Of a DNA stretch of 60,424 bases, positions 51,101 to 59,482 are shown one piece after another. The stretch is from positions 1 to 60,424 of the forward strand of contig CAYRPN010000022.1 in assembly GCA_964426135.1 (NCBI GenBank). The letters run 5' to 3'. The DNA is from CAYRPN01 sp964426135 (GTDB taxonomy: Bacteria > Planctomycetota > Phycisphaerae > Phycisphaerales > Phycisphaeraceae). Numbering within the stretch: the stretch's first letter is position 1; every line of letters starts with the position of its first letter. The position numbers were made by a program, and so were the translations under genes. The notes beneath the pieces were generated by a model. It ran no database searches. It saw only the letters and a list, made by a program, of their open reading frames with translations, and had not been told where the DNA came from.

Positions 51101-53212
51101 ATGGCAAACGATAAGCAGACATTCAGCCGCGGCATGTGGACCAGCGTCCTGGGCCTGGTCATTCAGCTCGCCCTCGCCGTCACCGCGCTACTGACCAGTT
51201 TCTGGATGGACAACTCCGGCTGGCGCCCGGGTTCCATCACACTGTACGCGTTGACCTGGTACCTGTTCGCGGCATTGCCCATCTGGGCGCTCCTGGGCGT
51301 CATCTTCAATGAGCACGGCCGGGAACGCGCCGAAGCGCTCGAAGCGCAGCAACTCGCCAAGGCCGATCAGAAGGCCCGCATCTTCGATGAAGCCTCGGAC
51401 GATCTCGCCTTCTCCAAGCGCCGCCTGGCGAGTCTCTACAAGTGGGGCGTGCCGGTTCTGGCGATTTCCGTGTCGCTCTTCCTTGCCGCGGTCGGCGCCA
51501 TTCTGCTGCTTAAAGCGCTGCCGCTGACCAAGGCGGAAAAGCTCGACCCGATGCCGGCCACGCTGAACACCGCCGTGCTCATCGCCATCGGCGCCGCCAT
51601 CGCATTCGTCGCCTTCACCCTCGCCCGCTACCAGGCGGGCATGACCAAAGTCAAAGAATGGACCCTGCTCCGCGGCGGCGCCGGCCACCTCATGGGCGGC
51701 GGCCTCATGGCGGGCCTGCTGCTGGTCGCAGCCGTGCTCGCCTATTTTCAGAGCCACCGCTTCTTCTACGTCCTGGCGATCTTCGCGCCCAGCCTGATGA
51801 TCCTGCTGGCGGTGGAGATTGTGCTCTCCCTGCTCTTCGGCTTCTACCGCCCGCGCAAGCCCGGCGAGATTCCCAAGCTCCCCTTCGACAGCCGGCTGCT
51901 CGGCTGGCTCATCAGCCCGGACTCCTTCGGCAAGATCGTCAGCGAAACGCTCAACTATCAGTTCGGCATCGAAGTCTCGCGAAGCTGGTTCTATCAGCTT
52001 CTGTCGCGCTCGATCTCCTGGTTGATCGTCTTCGGAGCAGGCGCGCTGCTGCTGGCAAGCTGCATCGTCGTCGTGGGACCGGAGGAGCAGGCGATCATCA
52101 CCACCTTCGGCGCCATTCGCGGCGACGACGCCTCGGCCGTCAAGGGCCCCGGCCTTTATTTGAAGTGGCCCTGGCCCATCAGCCAGAAACACGCGTACCC
52201 CACCGCGCGGATCGTCGAGTTCTCCGTCGGCTCCGTCAAGGAACGCATCAAGCCCGAGCAATCCATCCTCTGGACCAGCAAGCACGGCGAGGAGGAATAC
52301 CTCGTCACCGCGTCCGTCGGCTCCCGCGAGAAATCCGATCCGCAGGAAAAGCCCTCCACGGATTCGCTGGGCATGGCGCTGATCGGCGGCGAAGTGGCGG
52401 TGCAGTACCGCGTCACCGATCTCTTGAAGTACTACCGCAGCGCCAACCGTCCGCACGACCTGCTCGTGGCCATCGCGGACCGGCACCTGAGCGCCTACTT
52501 CGCCAGCCACGACATCGACACGCTGCTGTCGCGGGGCCGACTGGACCTGGGGCCCGCGCTGCAGCGACTCATCAGCGAATCGGCGGCGAAGCAGGAACTG
52601 GGCGTTCAGATCGTGTTCGTCGGCGTCAAGGGCATACACCCCCCGCAGGATGAAGTGGCGGAAAGCTTCCTCCTCCAGGTCGGCGCGCTGCAGGAGCAGG
52701 AGAGCCAGATCGAAAAAGCAAAGCAGGAAGCCACGGGCATCTTTGCGGACGTCGCCGGCTCCCGCGAGCAGGCGATCAACATCTCCCAGCTCATCGGCGA
52801 GTTCAACAAGGTGAGCCTGCAGGTGGAGGAGCTTCGCAAGAAAGCGCCCGTCGATGAGGCTGCCCACAAGGCCGCTATCGAAGCGCGGACCAAGCTGGAG
52901 GTCGAAATAGTTCGGTTGATCGCCGACTCGCCCGGCAAGGCCGCCGAGTCCATTTACACGGCGCGGGCGCATCGCTGGGAACTGATCAACGCGGAGCGAT
53001 CCAAAGCGCTCAAGTTCCTCGCCCAACTGGCGGCTTACAACAACTCCAAGAAATACTACGCGACCAAGCTTTACCTCGATGTGCTCACCCGAGGCCTGAC
53101 CAACTCGCGCCTCTACGTGAACACCGTCAAGCACGGCCAATCGCAGTTTCAGTTCGACCTGACCGACGAACAGGAAATCCTCCCCGGCATCGTCGGCGGA
53201 GCGTCGAAGTAG
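51101..53212 (+). CDS. Polytopic membrane protein with SPFH (HflK-like) domain
   Basis: The protein has 703 residues. The N-terminal third carries about six hydrophobic helices (for example TSVLGLVIQLALAVTALLTSFW and GGGLMAGLLLVAAVLAYF), an unusual addition. The SPFH part starts after ISWLIVFGAGALLLASCIVVV, near residue 325, with GPEEQAIITTFG and GPGLYLKWPWPISQ. SPFH proteins form large membrane rings that control proteases such as FtsH. ATG 51101 is the start (MANDKQTFSRG). It is first of three consecutive SPFH genes on the same strand. FtsH is not in the window. Confidence 0.85.
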   Translation: MANDKQTFSRGMWTSVLGLVIQLALAVTALLTSFWMDNSGWRPGSITLYALTWYLFAALPIWALLGVIFNEHGRERAEALEAQQLAKADQKARIFDEASDDLAFSKRRLASLYKWGVPVLAISVSLFLAAVGAILLLKALPLTKAEKLDPMPATLNTAVLIAIGAAIAFVAFTLARYQAGMTKVKEWTLLRGGAGHLMGGGLMAGLLLVAAVLAYFQSHRFFYVLAIFAPSLMILLAVEIVLSLLFGFYRPRKPGEIPKLPFDSRLLGWLISPDSFGKIVSETLNYQFGIEVSRSWFYQLLSRSISWLIVFGAGALLLASCIVVVGPEEQAIITTFGAIRGDDASAVKGPGLYLKWPWPISQKHAYPTARIVEFSVGSVKERIKPEQSILWTSKHGEEEYLVTASVGSREKSDPQEKPSTDSLGMALIGGEVAVQYRVTDLLKYYRSANRPHDLLVAIADRHLSAYFASHDIDTLLSRGRLDLGPALQRLISESAAKQELGVQIVFVGVKGIHPPQDEVAESFLLQVGALQEQESQIEKAKQEATGIFADVAGSREQAINISQLIGEFNKVSLQVEELRKKAPVDEAAHKAAIEARTKLEVEIVRLIADSPGKAAESIYTARAHRWELINAERSKALKFLAQLAAYNNSKKYYATKLYLDVLTRGLTNSRLYVNTVKHGQSQFQFDLTDEQEILPGIVGGASK

Positions 53213-53315
53213 AGAAGCCGTTAGCAATGAGCCGTTAGCCGTTAGCCATGAGCCGTTAGCCAGAAAAACAGCCAACTGCCGCGTTCTGGCTAACAGCTAA
53301 CGGCTAACGGCTCTC
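53213..53315. repeat. Palindromic element G3
   Basis: Copies of GAGCCGTTAGCCGTTAGCC on the left (53231 onward) face GGCTAACAGCTAACGGCTAACG on the right (53288 onward) in inverted order. It begins at the first base after the stop of the previous gene and fills most of the gap to the next SPFH gene. Confidence 0.85.
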
Positions 53316-53350
53316 GCCTCCCCGCCTCAAGAATTGGAGCATTGATTCCC

Positions 53351-54310
53351 ATGAAGAAGAACCTTGGCATGCTGGTCGCCATCGTGATCGCCCTGGTGCT
53401 GCTGAGCTACATGCTCCTGTTCCAGGTGCAGGAGAACGAGATCGCGCTGCGCGCGACCTTCGGCAGCGCGGATGAGAAAAGCATCATTCAGGAGAAGGGC
53501 CTGCACTTTCGCCTGCCCTGGCCCTTCCAGCAGATCCATCGCTACACCACCCGCACCCAGATCGCCGAGACGGCGCTGGACACGGTGCAGACCCGCGACG
53601 GGTACACGGTGAACATCCGGCTGTACCTGACCTGGCGCATCGCGGACCCGCTGAAGTTCCACAAGTCGCTCAAGGACGAGGAAAGCGCCCGCAGCAGCCT
53701 GGGCACCATCCTGCGCAACTCCAACGGCGCCATCTCCAACGTGCGGTTCAACCAGCTTGTGAACACGGACGCCAAGGAGATGAAGCTGGGGCAGGTCGAA
53801 GCGGAACTGCTCGCCGCCGTGCAGGCGGACATGGACAAGCAGGAGTCGGGCGTGAAGGTGGAGCACGTGGGCGTGCGCCGCATCGTGCTGCCGCCGTCGG
53901 TGAACACGAAGGTGTTCGAGCGCATGAAGAGCGACCGCGAGAACCTGGCGTCGGGCGTCAAGACGCGCGGCACCGCGCAGGCCGGCGCCATCGTCGCCGA
54001 GGCGCGGTCGATCCGCGAGAGCATTCTTTCCTTCTCCAACAAGCACGCGCAGGAAGTCCGAACCCGCGGCGAAACGCTCGCCGCCGAGGTCTACAAGGAA
54101 TTCGCCCGCGACGAGGACTTCGGCATTTTCCTCCGCCAGCTCGAAGCACTCGAAAAAATCCTCACCGGCGCCAACCGACCCACGATCATCATGGATGCCA
54201 CCAAAGTGGATGACATCAACCCGTTCCGCTTGTTCACCAAAGAACCAGGCAATAAGGCCGCGCCCGTGGCCCCCGTGGTCACCCCGCCGCTGAAACCGGC
54301 GGGCGGATGA
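53351..54310 (+). CDS. SPFH protein, HflC-like
   Basis: The protein has 319 residues. One N-terminal helix (LGMLVAIVIALVLLSYMLLF) is followed by the band-7 domain: VQENEIALRATFGSADE, GLHFRLPWPFQQI. Then comes a helical arm with VKTRGTAQAGAIVAEARS and a C-terminal region rich in Lys/Pro/Ala. This fits HflC. It probably assembles with the neighbouring HflK-like proteins as a membrane ring. I used ATG 53351; TTG 53342 is possible because GGAG is at 53335-53338. It is second in the three-gene set. Confidence 0.88.
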   Translation: MKKNLGMLVAIVIALVLLSYMLLFQVQENEIALRATFGSADEKSIIQEKGLHFRLPWPFQQIHRYTTRTQIAETALDTVQTRDGYTVNIRLYLTWRIADPLKFHKSLKDEESARSSLGTILRNSNGAISNVRFNQLVNTDAKEMKLGQVEAELLAAVQADMDKQESGVKVEHVGVRRIVLPPSVNTKVFERMKSDRENLASGVKTRGTAQAGAIVAEARSIRESILSFSNKHAQEVRTRGETLAAEVYKEFARDEDFGIFLRQLEALEKILTGANRPTIIMDATKVDDINPFRLFTKEPGNKAAPVAPVVTPPLKPAGG

Positions 54311-54312
54311 TC

Positions 54313-54505
54313 GCGGTTAGCGGTCACTTTAGTAAACGCCGCCGATGGCTGGATTCGGACTCCCCTCCCTCCTAGGGAGGGGCGGGGGGAGGGTCGGGTC
54401 AGCAGCCTGATTGGAGCCACAATCATGCAGTTCGCCCGACCCTCCCCTAACCCCTCCCTAAGAGGGAGGGGAATCGAACCGCGGCCTTTTCTAAAGTGAC
54501 CGTCA
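54313..54505. repeat. Palindromic element A4
   Basis: The A-family core (54361-54471) is flanked by a 12-bp perfect inverted pair, CGGTCACTTTAG (54321-54332) and CTAAAGTGACCG (54491-54502). It begins 2 bases after the stop of the HflC-like gene, within the SPFH gene set. Confidence 0.88.
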
Positions 54506-54578
54506 ATAAACAGCAACGATCCCGACTTCTGACTTCTGTCTCCTGCCTCCTGACTCCTGCCCTCTGACCACTGATCCC

Positions 54579-55913
54579 ATGGCTTTCAACCCCTTCGAAC
54601 ATCATCACCATCACAGCCACGATCATGATCACGATCACGATCACGGGCATCAGCCCCTCGACCCGGCCGAGCGCTCGCTGGCAGACGCGCTGCGCGTCAG
54701 TTTTTTCATTCTCAAGCTCGTCATGGTCGTGCTGGTGATCTGGTACCTGTTCAGCGGCATGTTCGTGGTGGAGTCGGGCAACGTCGCGGTGGTGCTGCGC
54801 TTCGGCGAAATCGTGGGCAAGAGCAAGGAGACGCAGGTCGTCCAGCCGGGCAAGCTGAACTTCACGCTCCCGTTTCCCGTCGATCAGGTCGTCCGGATTC
54901 CCACGTCCAACCAGACGATGGCGCTGGACGGCTCGTTCTGGTACCAGCCGGCTCAGGGCCAGGCGGTCAACCCGGAACTGGAAATGCAGGGGGCGCTGAT
55001 CACCGGCGACGCCAACGTGATTCACGGCAAATGGACGGTGCGGTATCAGGTTTCCGACCCGGTGGATTTCGTGCGCAATCTGGCGAACCTGAAAATCACC
55101 GACAGCAAGCGCATGCTGAAGGAGGCCGAATCGACGATCGCCGCGGCGGTGGAGGAAGGCATCGTCCACGCGGCCGCGAGGACCCGCGCCGACGATCTCT
55201 TGAAGCTGAAGCTGCAGGACAAGGAGACGAAGCAGGGCATGCACGATCTGGCGATCGAGCACGCGCAGGCGACGCTGAACCGCATGGGCGCGGGGATCAA
55301 GATCGACAGTCTCTCGGCCGACGGGATTGCCGTGCCGCGTCAGGTGGAGGAAGCCTACAAGAACGTGATCGCCGCCGAGAACGAGGCGGCCGACGTCATC
55401 GCCAAGGCCCGCAAGGAGCGCTCGGAGCTCCTGGTGGCGGCGGCGGGCGAATCGCACGAAGCGCTGTGGGCGCTGGTGAAGCGGTACGCCACCGCCGTCG
55501 ACGCCGGCAACGCGGAGCAGGTGAAGAGCATCGAAGCGGAGTTCGACCGCGCGTTCGCCGCCAAGGCGATCGAATGGCAGGGCCGGCAGGTGACGATCAG
55601 CGGCGACGCGGCCTCGGCGATCAGCTCGGCTGAGGGCTACCGCAGCCAGGTGGAGACGGACGCCCGCCGCGATGCCGAGGCGTTCCGCGATCTGAAGGCC
55701 AAGTACGACCAGGATCCGCGCATCTTCCTCGCCCGCAAGTGGCTGGCGGTGAAGGAGCACATCTTCGCCAACCCCGACATCGAAATCTGGCTCATGCCGC
55801 CCGACGGCCAGTTCCGCGGCATCTACAACCGCGACCCGAAACTGAAGGACGATCGCGAACGCCGCCGCACCGAGCAGTTGCAGAAGAACGCGCAGAAAGG
55901 AACGGGAGGATGA
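54579..55913 (+). CDS. SPFH protein, HflK-like, with His/Asp-rich N-terminus
   Basis: The protein has 444 residues. It starts MAFNPFEHHHHHSHDHDHDH, a likely metal-binding stretch, then one helix (LVMVVLVIWYLFSGMFVV) and the SPFH domain (ESGNVAVVLRFGEIVG; KLNFTLPFPVDQVV). A coiled region follows, and the C-terminus is IWLMPPDGQFRGIYNRDPKLKDD. The N-terminal His run resembles HflK proteins that have a cytosolic Gly/His-rich tail, but it is longer here. A P1B metal ATPase lies in the same neighbourhood; a link is speculative. It is the third gene of the set. A very large palindrome starts right after it. Confidence 0.88.
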   Translation: MAFNPFEHHHHHSHDHDHDHDHGHQPLDPAERSLADALRVSFFILKLVMVVLVIWYLFSGMFVVESGNVAVVLRFGEIVGKSKETQVVQPGKLNFTLPFPVDQVVRIPTSNQTMALDGSFWYQPAQGQAVNPELEMQGALITGDANVIHGKWTVRYQVSDPVDFVRNLANLKITDSKRMLKEAESTIAAAVEEGIVHAAARTRADDLLKLKLQDKETKQGMHDLAIEHAQATLNRMGAGIKIDSLSADGIAVPRQVEEAYKNVIAAENEAADVIAKARKERSELLVAAAGESHEALWALVKRYATAVDAGNAEQVKSIEAEFDRAFAAKAIEWQGRQVTISGDAASAISSAEGYRSQVETDARRDAEAFRDLKAKYDQDPRIFLARKWLAVKEHIFANPDIEIWLMPPDGQFRGIYNRDPKLKDDRERRRTEQLQKNAQKGTGG

Positions 55914-55916
55914 GGG

Positions 55917-56380
55917 CGAGGAGAAGTGAGAAGTGAGAAGTGAGGAGTGAGGAGTGAGGAGCCGGAAGTGAAAAGTGAAAAGTGCAAAGAAAATTTGCTA
56001 AGGAAAGTGACCGAAATAACCTCCCGATTCTCGTCCAACTGACCGAGTCAGAATTTTTAAGGAAATGAGGAAACGAGGAAAGCAGGAACAGACACGATTC
56101 AGGCGATGGACGCACTCTGTTTCTGTTCCTCATTTCCTCTTTTCCTGCTTTCCTAATGAATATTCTGGCGTCTGAATCCGGGAAGTTATTTCAATCCCGT
56201 TGCAAAGCGAAAAGCGATGGCATGGAAGGTGGAGCAGATCAGATTGCAGCTTGGGGCAAACAGGAGTCGGCGTTCAGTCCATTTCAATCTGACATTTTTC
56301 ACTTTTTACTTTGCACTTTTCACTTTTCACTCTTTCTTTTCCCTTCTCACTCCTCACTCCTCACTCCTCACTCCTTCCTC
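55917..56380. repeat. Large nested palindrome (families F and E plus a third core)
   Basis: From outside to inside: GAGAAGTGAGAAGTGAGGAG and GTGAAAAGTGAAAAGTGC on the left (55920-55986) face GCACTTTTCACTTTTCAC and CTCACTCCTCACTCC on the right (56314-56372). Then E-type arms are at 56008-56027 and 56179-56199. Then AGGAAATGAGGAAACGAGGA (from 56060) faces TCCTCATTTCCTCTTTTCCT on the right (to about 56154). The whole 464-base gap between convergent genes is thus one imperfect palindrome. Confidence 0.85.
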
Positions 56381-56381
56381 T

Positions 56382-57146
56382 TCACGCCCACTTCATATCC
56401 TTCAAGAACGGCAGCTTCGCGCGGTAGTTCCGCAGTTCCTCCAGATTCACCTCCGCGGCGATGACGCACTCCTTGTCGCCGGCGTCGGCGAGGATTTCGC
56501 CATGGTGGTCGACGATGATCGATCGACCGCAATAGGCGAGCGTCGGGTCCGTGCCGATGCGGTTCACACCCACGACGAAACACTGGTTCTCGATCGCCCG
56601 CGCCTGCAGCAGGCGGATCCAGTGATGAATCCGCGCCACGGGCCAACTCGCGATCACCGTGATCACCTCCGCACCCAGCCCCGCGGCCTGGCGGATCACT
56701 TCGGGGAAGCGAAGGTCGTAGCAGACGAAAGGGCTGATGGTGGCGTCCTGCCACTTGAATGAAATCGCGGCCCGGCCGGCGTCGTAGGCGGTGTGCTCGC
56801 CGCCGGGGCAGAAGGGCTGCATCTTCAGGTACCGCGCGATCTCGCCGTCAGGCCCGATCGCCACCGCCTCGTTGTAGCCGCGGCCGGGCGAGGCCGCATT
56901 CACCACGCCGGCGATAACCGCGGCCTGATACTGCCGCGCCAACTCGCCGACGAATCGCTCCGTCGGGCGCTCGCTTCCTTCCAGCGTCGCGGCCAGGTTC
57001 ATGCTGAATCCGGTGGCGAACATCTCCGCCAGCACGATCATCGCGCCGGGCCTGATCGCCGCCTTGGCCAGGAGGGTGCGCACCTTCGCGCAGTTGGCGG
57101 CCTTGTTCTCCCAGACGATGTCGTGCTGCACTGCAACAATCTGCAT
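56382..57146 (-). CDS. Nitrilase-superfamily amidohydrolase (YafV/omega-amidase-like)
   Basis: This enzyme has 254 residues. The catalytic triad is visible as E41 (LAEMFATGFSMN), K108 (YLKMQPF) and C142 (VCYDLRFPE). The motifs AEMFATGFSM and CYDLRFPEV are typical of omega-amidase YafV, which removes ammonia from ketoglutaramate-like compounds, but other substrates are possible. ATG 57146 has AAAGGA upstream. An in-frame ATG at 57185 is less likely. The 5' ends of this gene and of the following plus-strand gene are close, so they share a promoter region. Confidence 0.9.
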   Translation of the reverse strand: MQIVAVQHDIVWENKAANCAKVRTLLAKAAIRPGAMIVLAEMFATGFSMNLAATLEGSERPTERFVGELARQYQAAVIAGVVNAASPGRGYNEAVAIGPDGEIARYLKMQPFCPGGEHTAYDAGRAAISFKWQDATISPFVCYDLRFPEVIRQAAGLGAEVITVIASWPVARIHHWIRLLQARAIENQCFVVGVNRIGTDPTLAYCGRSIIVDHHGEILADAGDKECVIAAEVNLEELRNYRAKLPFLKDMKWA

Positions 57147-57268
57147 GAGGTGATCCTTTGCAAGGAATGATCCGCATCGTCGCAAGGTGCGTCAAGGCTC
57201 CCCCAAGTGCGGCCACAGCCTGCCGCCTACGATGCGATATGATGCAACGTCCAACCAGGGAGAGCTTC

Positions 57269-58114
57269 ATGATCCATCGTCTCGTCATTGCACTGCTCGC
57301 GTTCGGCACGCTCACCGGCTGTGAAGCGGCCCGCAATATCCTTTCGGGCATGGACAAGCCCTCGGCCAGCATCTCCGGCGTCAAGCTGCAGAGCCTGAAT
57401 CTCGACGGCGCGACGCTCCTGTTCGACGTGGATGTCGCCAACCCCTACAGCGTTCCGCTGCCGCTGGTGAACCTGGGCTACGCGCTGGCGAGCAAGGGCA
57501 ACAAGTTCCTCGAAGGCGCCGCCAATGTGCAGGGCACGATCCCCGCCAAGGGCTCGCGCACGCTGCAGGTGCCGGCGACGGTCGCGTTCAACAATCTGAT
57601 GAAGACCGTCAGCGGCATCACGCCTGGGTCGGTGGTGCCTTACACCGCGGACCTGAGCCTGGCGGTCGATGCGCCCGGTGTCGGCCCGCTGACGCTGCCG
57701 CTGCGGAAGGAAGGCGAACTGCCGGTGCCGACGGTGCCCAGCGTCGATCTGAAGAGCATCGAGTGGAAGTCGCTGGACCTGAACAAGGCGGAGGCGGTGC
57801 TGAACCTGAACGTGGGCAACAACAATAAGTTCCCGCTGGACCTGTCGAAACTGGCGTACGACCTGTCGCTGGGCGACAAAAAAGTGGCGGCCGCCAGCGT
57901 TGCCAACAGCGCGAAGTTCCGCGCCGGTGGTTCGGCTGACCTGGCGATCCCCATCAGCATCAAGCCGATCGAATTGGGCCTCGGAGCCCTGCAGATGCTC
58001 GGCGGCAAAGGCGGCGGCTACAAGATCGCCGGCAGCCTGACGGGCAACACGCCGTTCGGCCCGCTTGAACTGCCGTATGAGAAGGCGGGACAGACGGTGT
58101 TCAACCGCAAGTGA
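57269..58114 (+). CDS. LEA14-like (WHy domain) lipoprotein
   Basis: This lipoprotein has 281 residues (MIHRLVIALLAFGTLTGCEA, lipobox Cys at residue 18). Two similar beta-sandwich domains resemble the LEA type 2/WHy family: VKLQSLNLDGATLLFDVDVANPYSVPLPL in the first, and KSLDLNKAEAVLNLNVGNNNKFPLDLSKL in the second. In bacteria such proteins often sit in the outer membrane and are thought to help in stress or desiccation. ATG 57269 has GGGAGAG at 57259. Palindrome H2 follows its stop. Confidence 0.85.
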   Translation: MIHRLVIALLAFGTLTGCEAARNILSGMDKPSASISGVKLQSLNLDGATLLFDVDVANPYSVPLPLVNLGYALASKGNKFLEGAANVQGTIPAKGSRTLQVPATVAFNNLMKTVSGITPGSVVPYTADLSLAVDAPGVGPLTLPLRKEGELPVPTVPSVDLKSIEWKSLDLNKAEAVLNLNVGNNNKFPLDLSKLAYDLSLGDKKVAAASVANSAKFRAGGSADLAIPISIKPIELGLGALQMLGGKGGGYKIAGSLTGNTPFGPLELPYEKAGQTVFNRK

Positions 58115-58123
58115 ATCCCGCAT

Positions 58124-58218
58124 CGGGTGGCCGGGGCTGGAGTCCGCGGAAGCCCCGGAACGGGAGCCCTTGAGCCACAGTTCCGGGGCTTCGCAAAGCC
58201 TCAGCCCCGGCCACCCGG
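58124..58218. repeat. Palindromic element H2
   Basis: The left arm GGTGGCCGGGGCTGGA...GAAGCCCCGGAAC and the right arm GTTCCGGGGCTTC...CAGCCCCGGCCACC are inverted copies around a short spacer. It is the same family as H1. It begins 9 bases after the stop of the LEA-like gene, ahead of a co-oriented gene. Confidence 0.85.
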
Positions 58219-58286
58219 CGTGCGCAACGTTGCGGCGCACCCGGCTCAAGTGAGACGCCCTCCCCGGATACCGTTGCTTGAATCCC

Positions 58287-59162
58287 ATGGATTCCATCGT
58301 TCGCATCATCACGATTCTGATCGCGGCATCATTGTCCGCATGTCAGAGTGCGGGCCCGGCACCGTCGCCATCGCCGGGCGTCAGCCCTGTCGTCGCCGCA
58401 CCGGCAACACCTGCGCCGACGTCGACGTTGTACAACGACGTCGCCACGGTGCCGCCATCGGTTCCCTACGTGAAGCCCGCGTCCGTGATTCCATCTGAGC
58501 CGCCCGCCAATGCGGCGGAACTGGAAGACGCGGCGGCGAAGAAGTCGAAGCTCACCGGCACCAGGGCGCCGGATTTCAAGCTGATCGATCAGAGCGCCAA
58601 GGAAGCGACCCTGGGGGACTACAAGGGCAAGTGGATCGTGCTCTATTTCTATCCGGTCGATGACACGCCCGGCTGCACCTGCAATGCGACGGAGTTCACC
58701 GAATCGCTGCATCAGTTCCGCTCGATGAACGCCGAGATCGTCGGCATCAGCCCGGACACGCCTTCGATGCACGCATACTTCGTGGCCAAGTACAACCTGG
58801 CGCTGCGCATCCTCAGCGATCTGGATTACGAGGTGGCGAAGAAATATGGCACGTACTTCGACGCCTCGGCCCCAGGGGCGGCGCCGACGACGCAGGCGAA
58901 GCCGGCGCCATCGCCGACACCGACGCCGCGCGTGACGAAAGAAGGCGGCCCGTCGGTGGTCGATCCATTTGGGACGCCGAGTGAACTGAAGCCGTCCGTG
59001 GGCGTGAAATCGCCGATCATTCGCAGCACGTACATCATCGACCCGAAGGGCGTCATTGTCTGGCACTGCCCCGCGATCATTCCGCAGGGTCATGCGAACC
59101 GGGTGCGCGATCGGTTGAAGATTCTGCAGGAGCGCGGCGCCACGGCGAAGTCGGCGGGATGA
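58287..59162 (+). CDS. Peroxiredoxin lipoprotein, BCP/AhpC-TSA family
   Basis: This lipoprotein has 291 residues (MDSIVRIITILIAASLSACQ, lipobox Cys19). A Pro/Ala/Ser-rich linker leads to a thioredoxin-fold domain starting near residue 90 (GTRAPDFKLIDQSAKEATLGDYKGK). The peroxidatic Cys is C130 in DDTPGCTCNATEF; C132 is a second nearby Cys. After AKKYGTYFD, near residue 190, there is an insertion of about 50 residues rich in Pro, Thr and Ser (PSPTPTPRV) before RSTYIIDPKGVIVW, which normally follows much sooner. It should reduce peroxides at the membrane. ATG 58287 is used; TTG 58278 is an alternative. Confidence 0.88.
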   Translation: MDSIVRIITILIAASLSACQSAGPAPSPSPGVSPVVAAPATPAPTSTLYNDVATVPPSVPYVKPASVIPSEPPANAAELEDAAAKKSKLTGTRAPDFKLIDQSAKEATLGDYKGKWIVLYFYPVDDTPGCTCNATEFTESLHQFRSMNAEIVGISPDTPSMHAYFVAKYNLALRILSDLDYEVAKKYGTYFDASAPGAAPTTQAKPAPSPTPTPRVTKEGGPSVVDPFGTPSELKPSVGVKSPIIRSTYIIDPKGVIVWHCPAIIPQGHANRVRDRLKILQERGATAKSAG

Positions 59163-59167
59163 GTGAA

Positions 59168-59364
59168 AACCTGAGTTTCGGATAAGCCATTAGCCCCCGG
59201 CTCCGCCGGGGGTGGGGCGATGGTGGCGGGCAATTTGCGGTCGATGATCGTCGAAGCGCGGATTCTGCCGTGCGAATCTTGCGCGATTGATCTCTACCGC
59301 GCTCCTCCCCCGGCGGAGCCGGGGGCTAACGGCGCAACGCAGCGGCTTATCCGAAACTCAGGTT
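59168..59364. repeat. Palindromic element I2 with 21-bp perfect outer arms
   Basis: Arms 59168-59188 and 59344-59364 are perfect inverted copies (each contains CTGAGTTTCGGATAAGCC or its complement). Inside lie two inverted copies of the hairpin CCCCCGGCTCCGCCGGGGG (59194-59212 and its complement at 59306-59324), the same unit found singly at 21795. It lies between convergent genes, in a 320-base gap; no gene is visible in the rest of that gap. Confidence 0.88.
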
Positions 59365-59482
59365 GAAAGGAATCGATTCGGCGCTGGCAGAAGAACAGGC
59401 CGGAAAATCTCGCCCCAGCGAGGAACCGGCAAAGCAAACAACAGGGCGTCGGAATCCCGAGTTTGCGATCTTGAGAGAGAGC

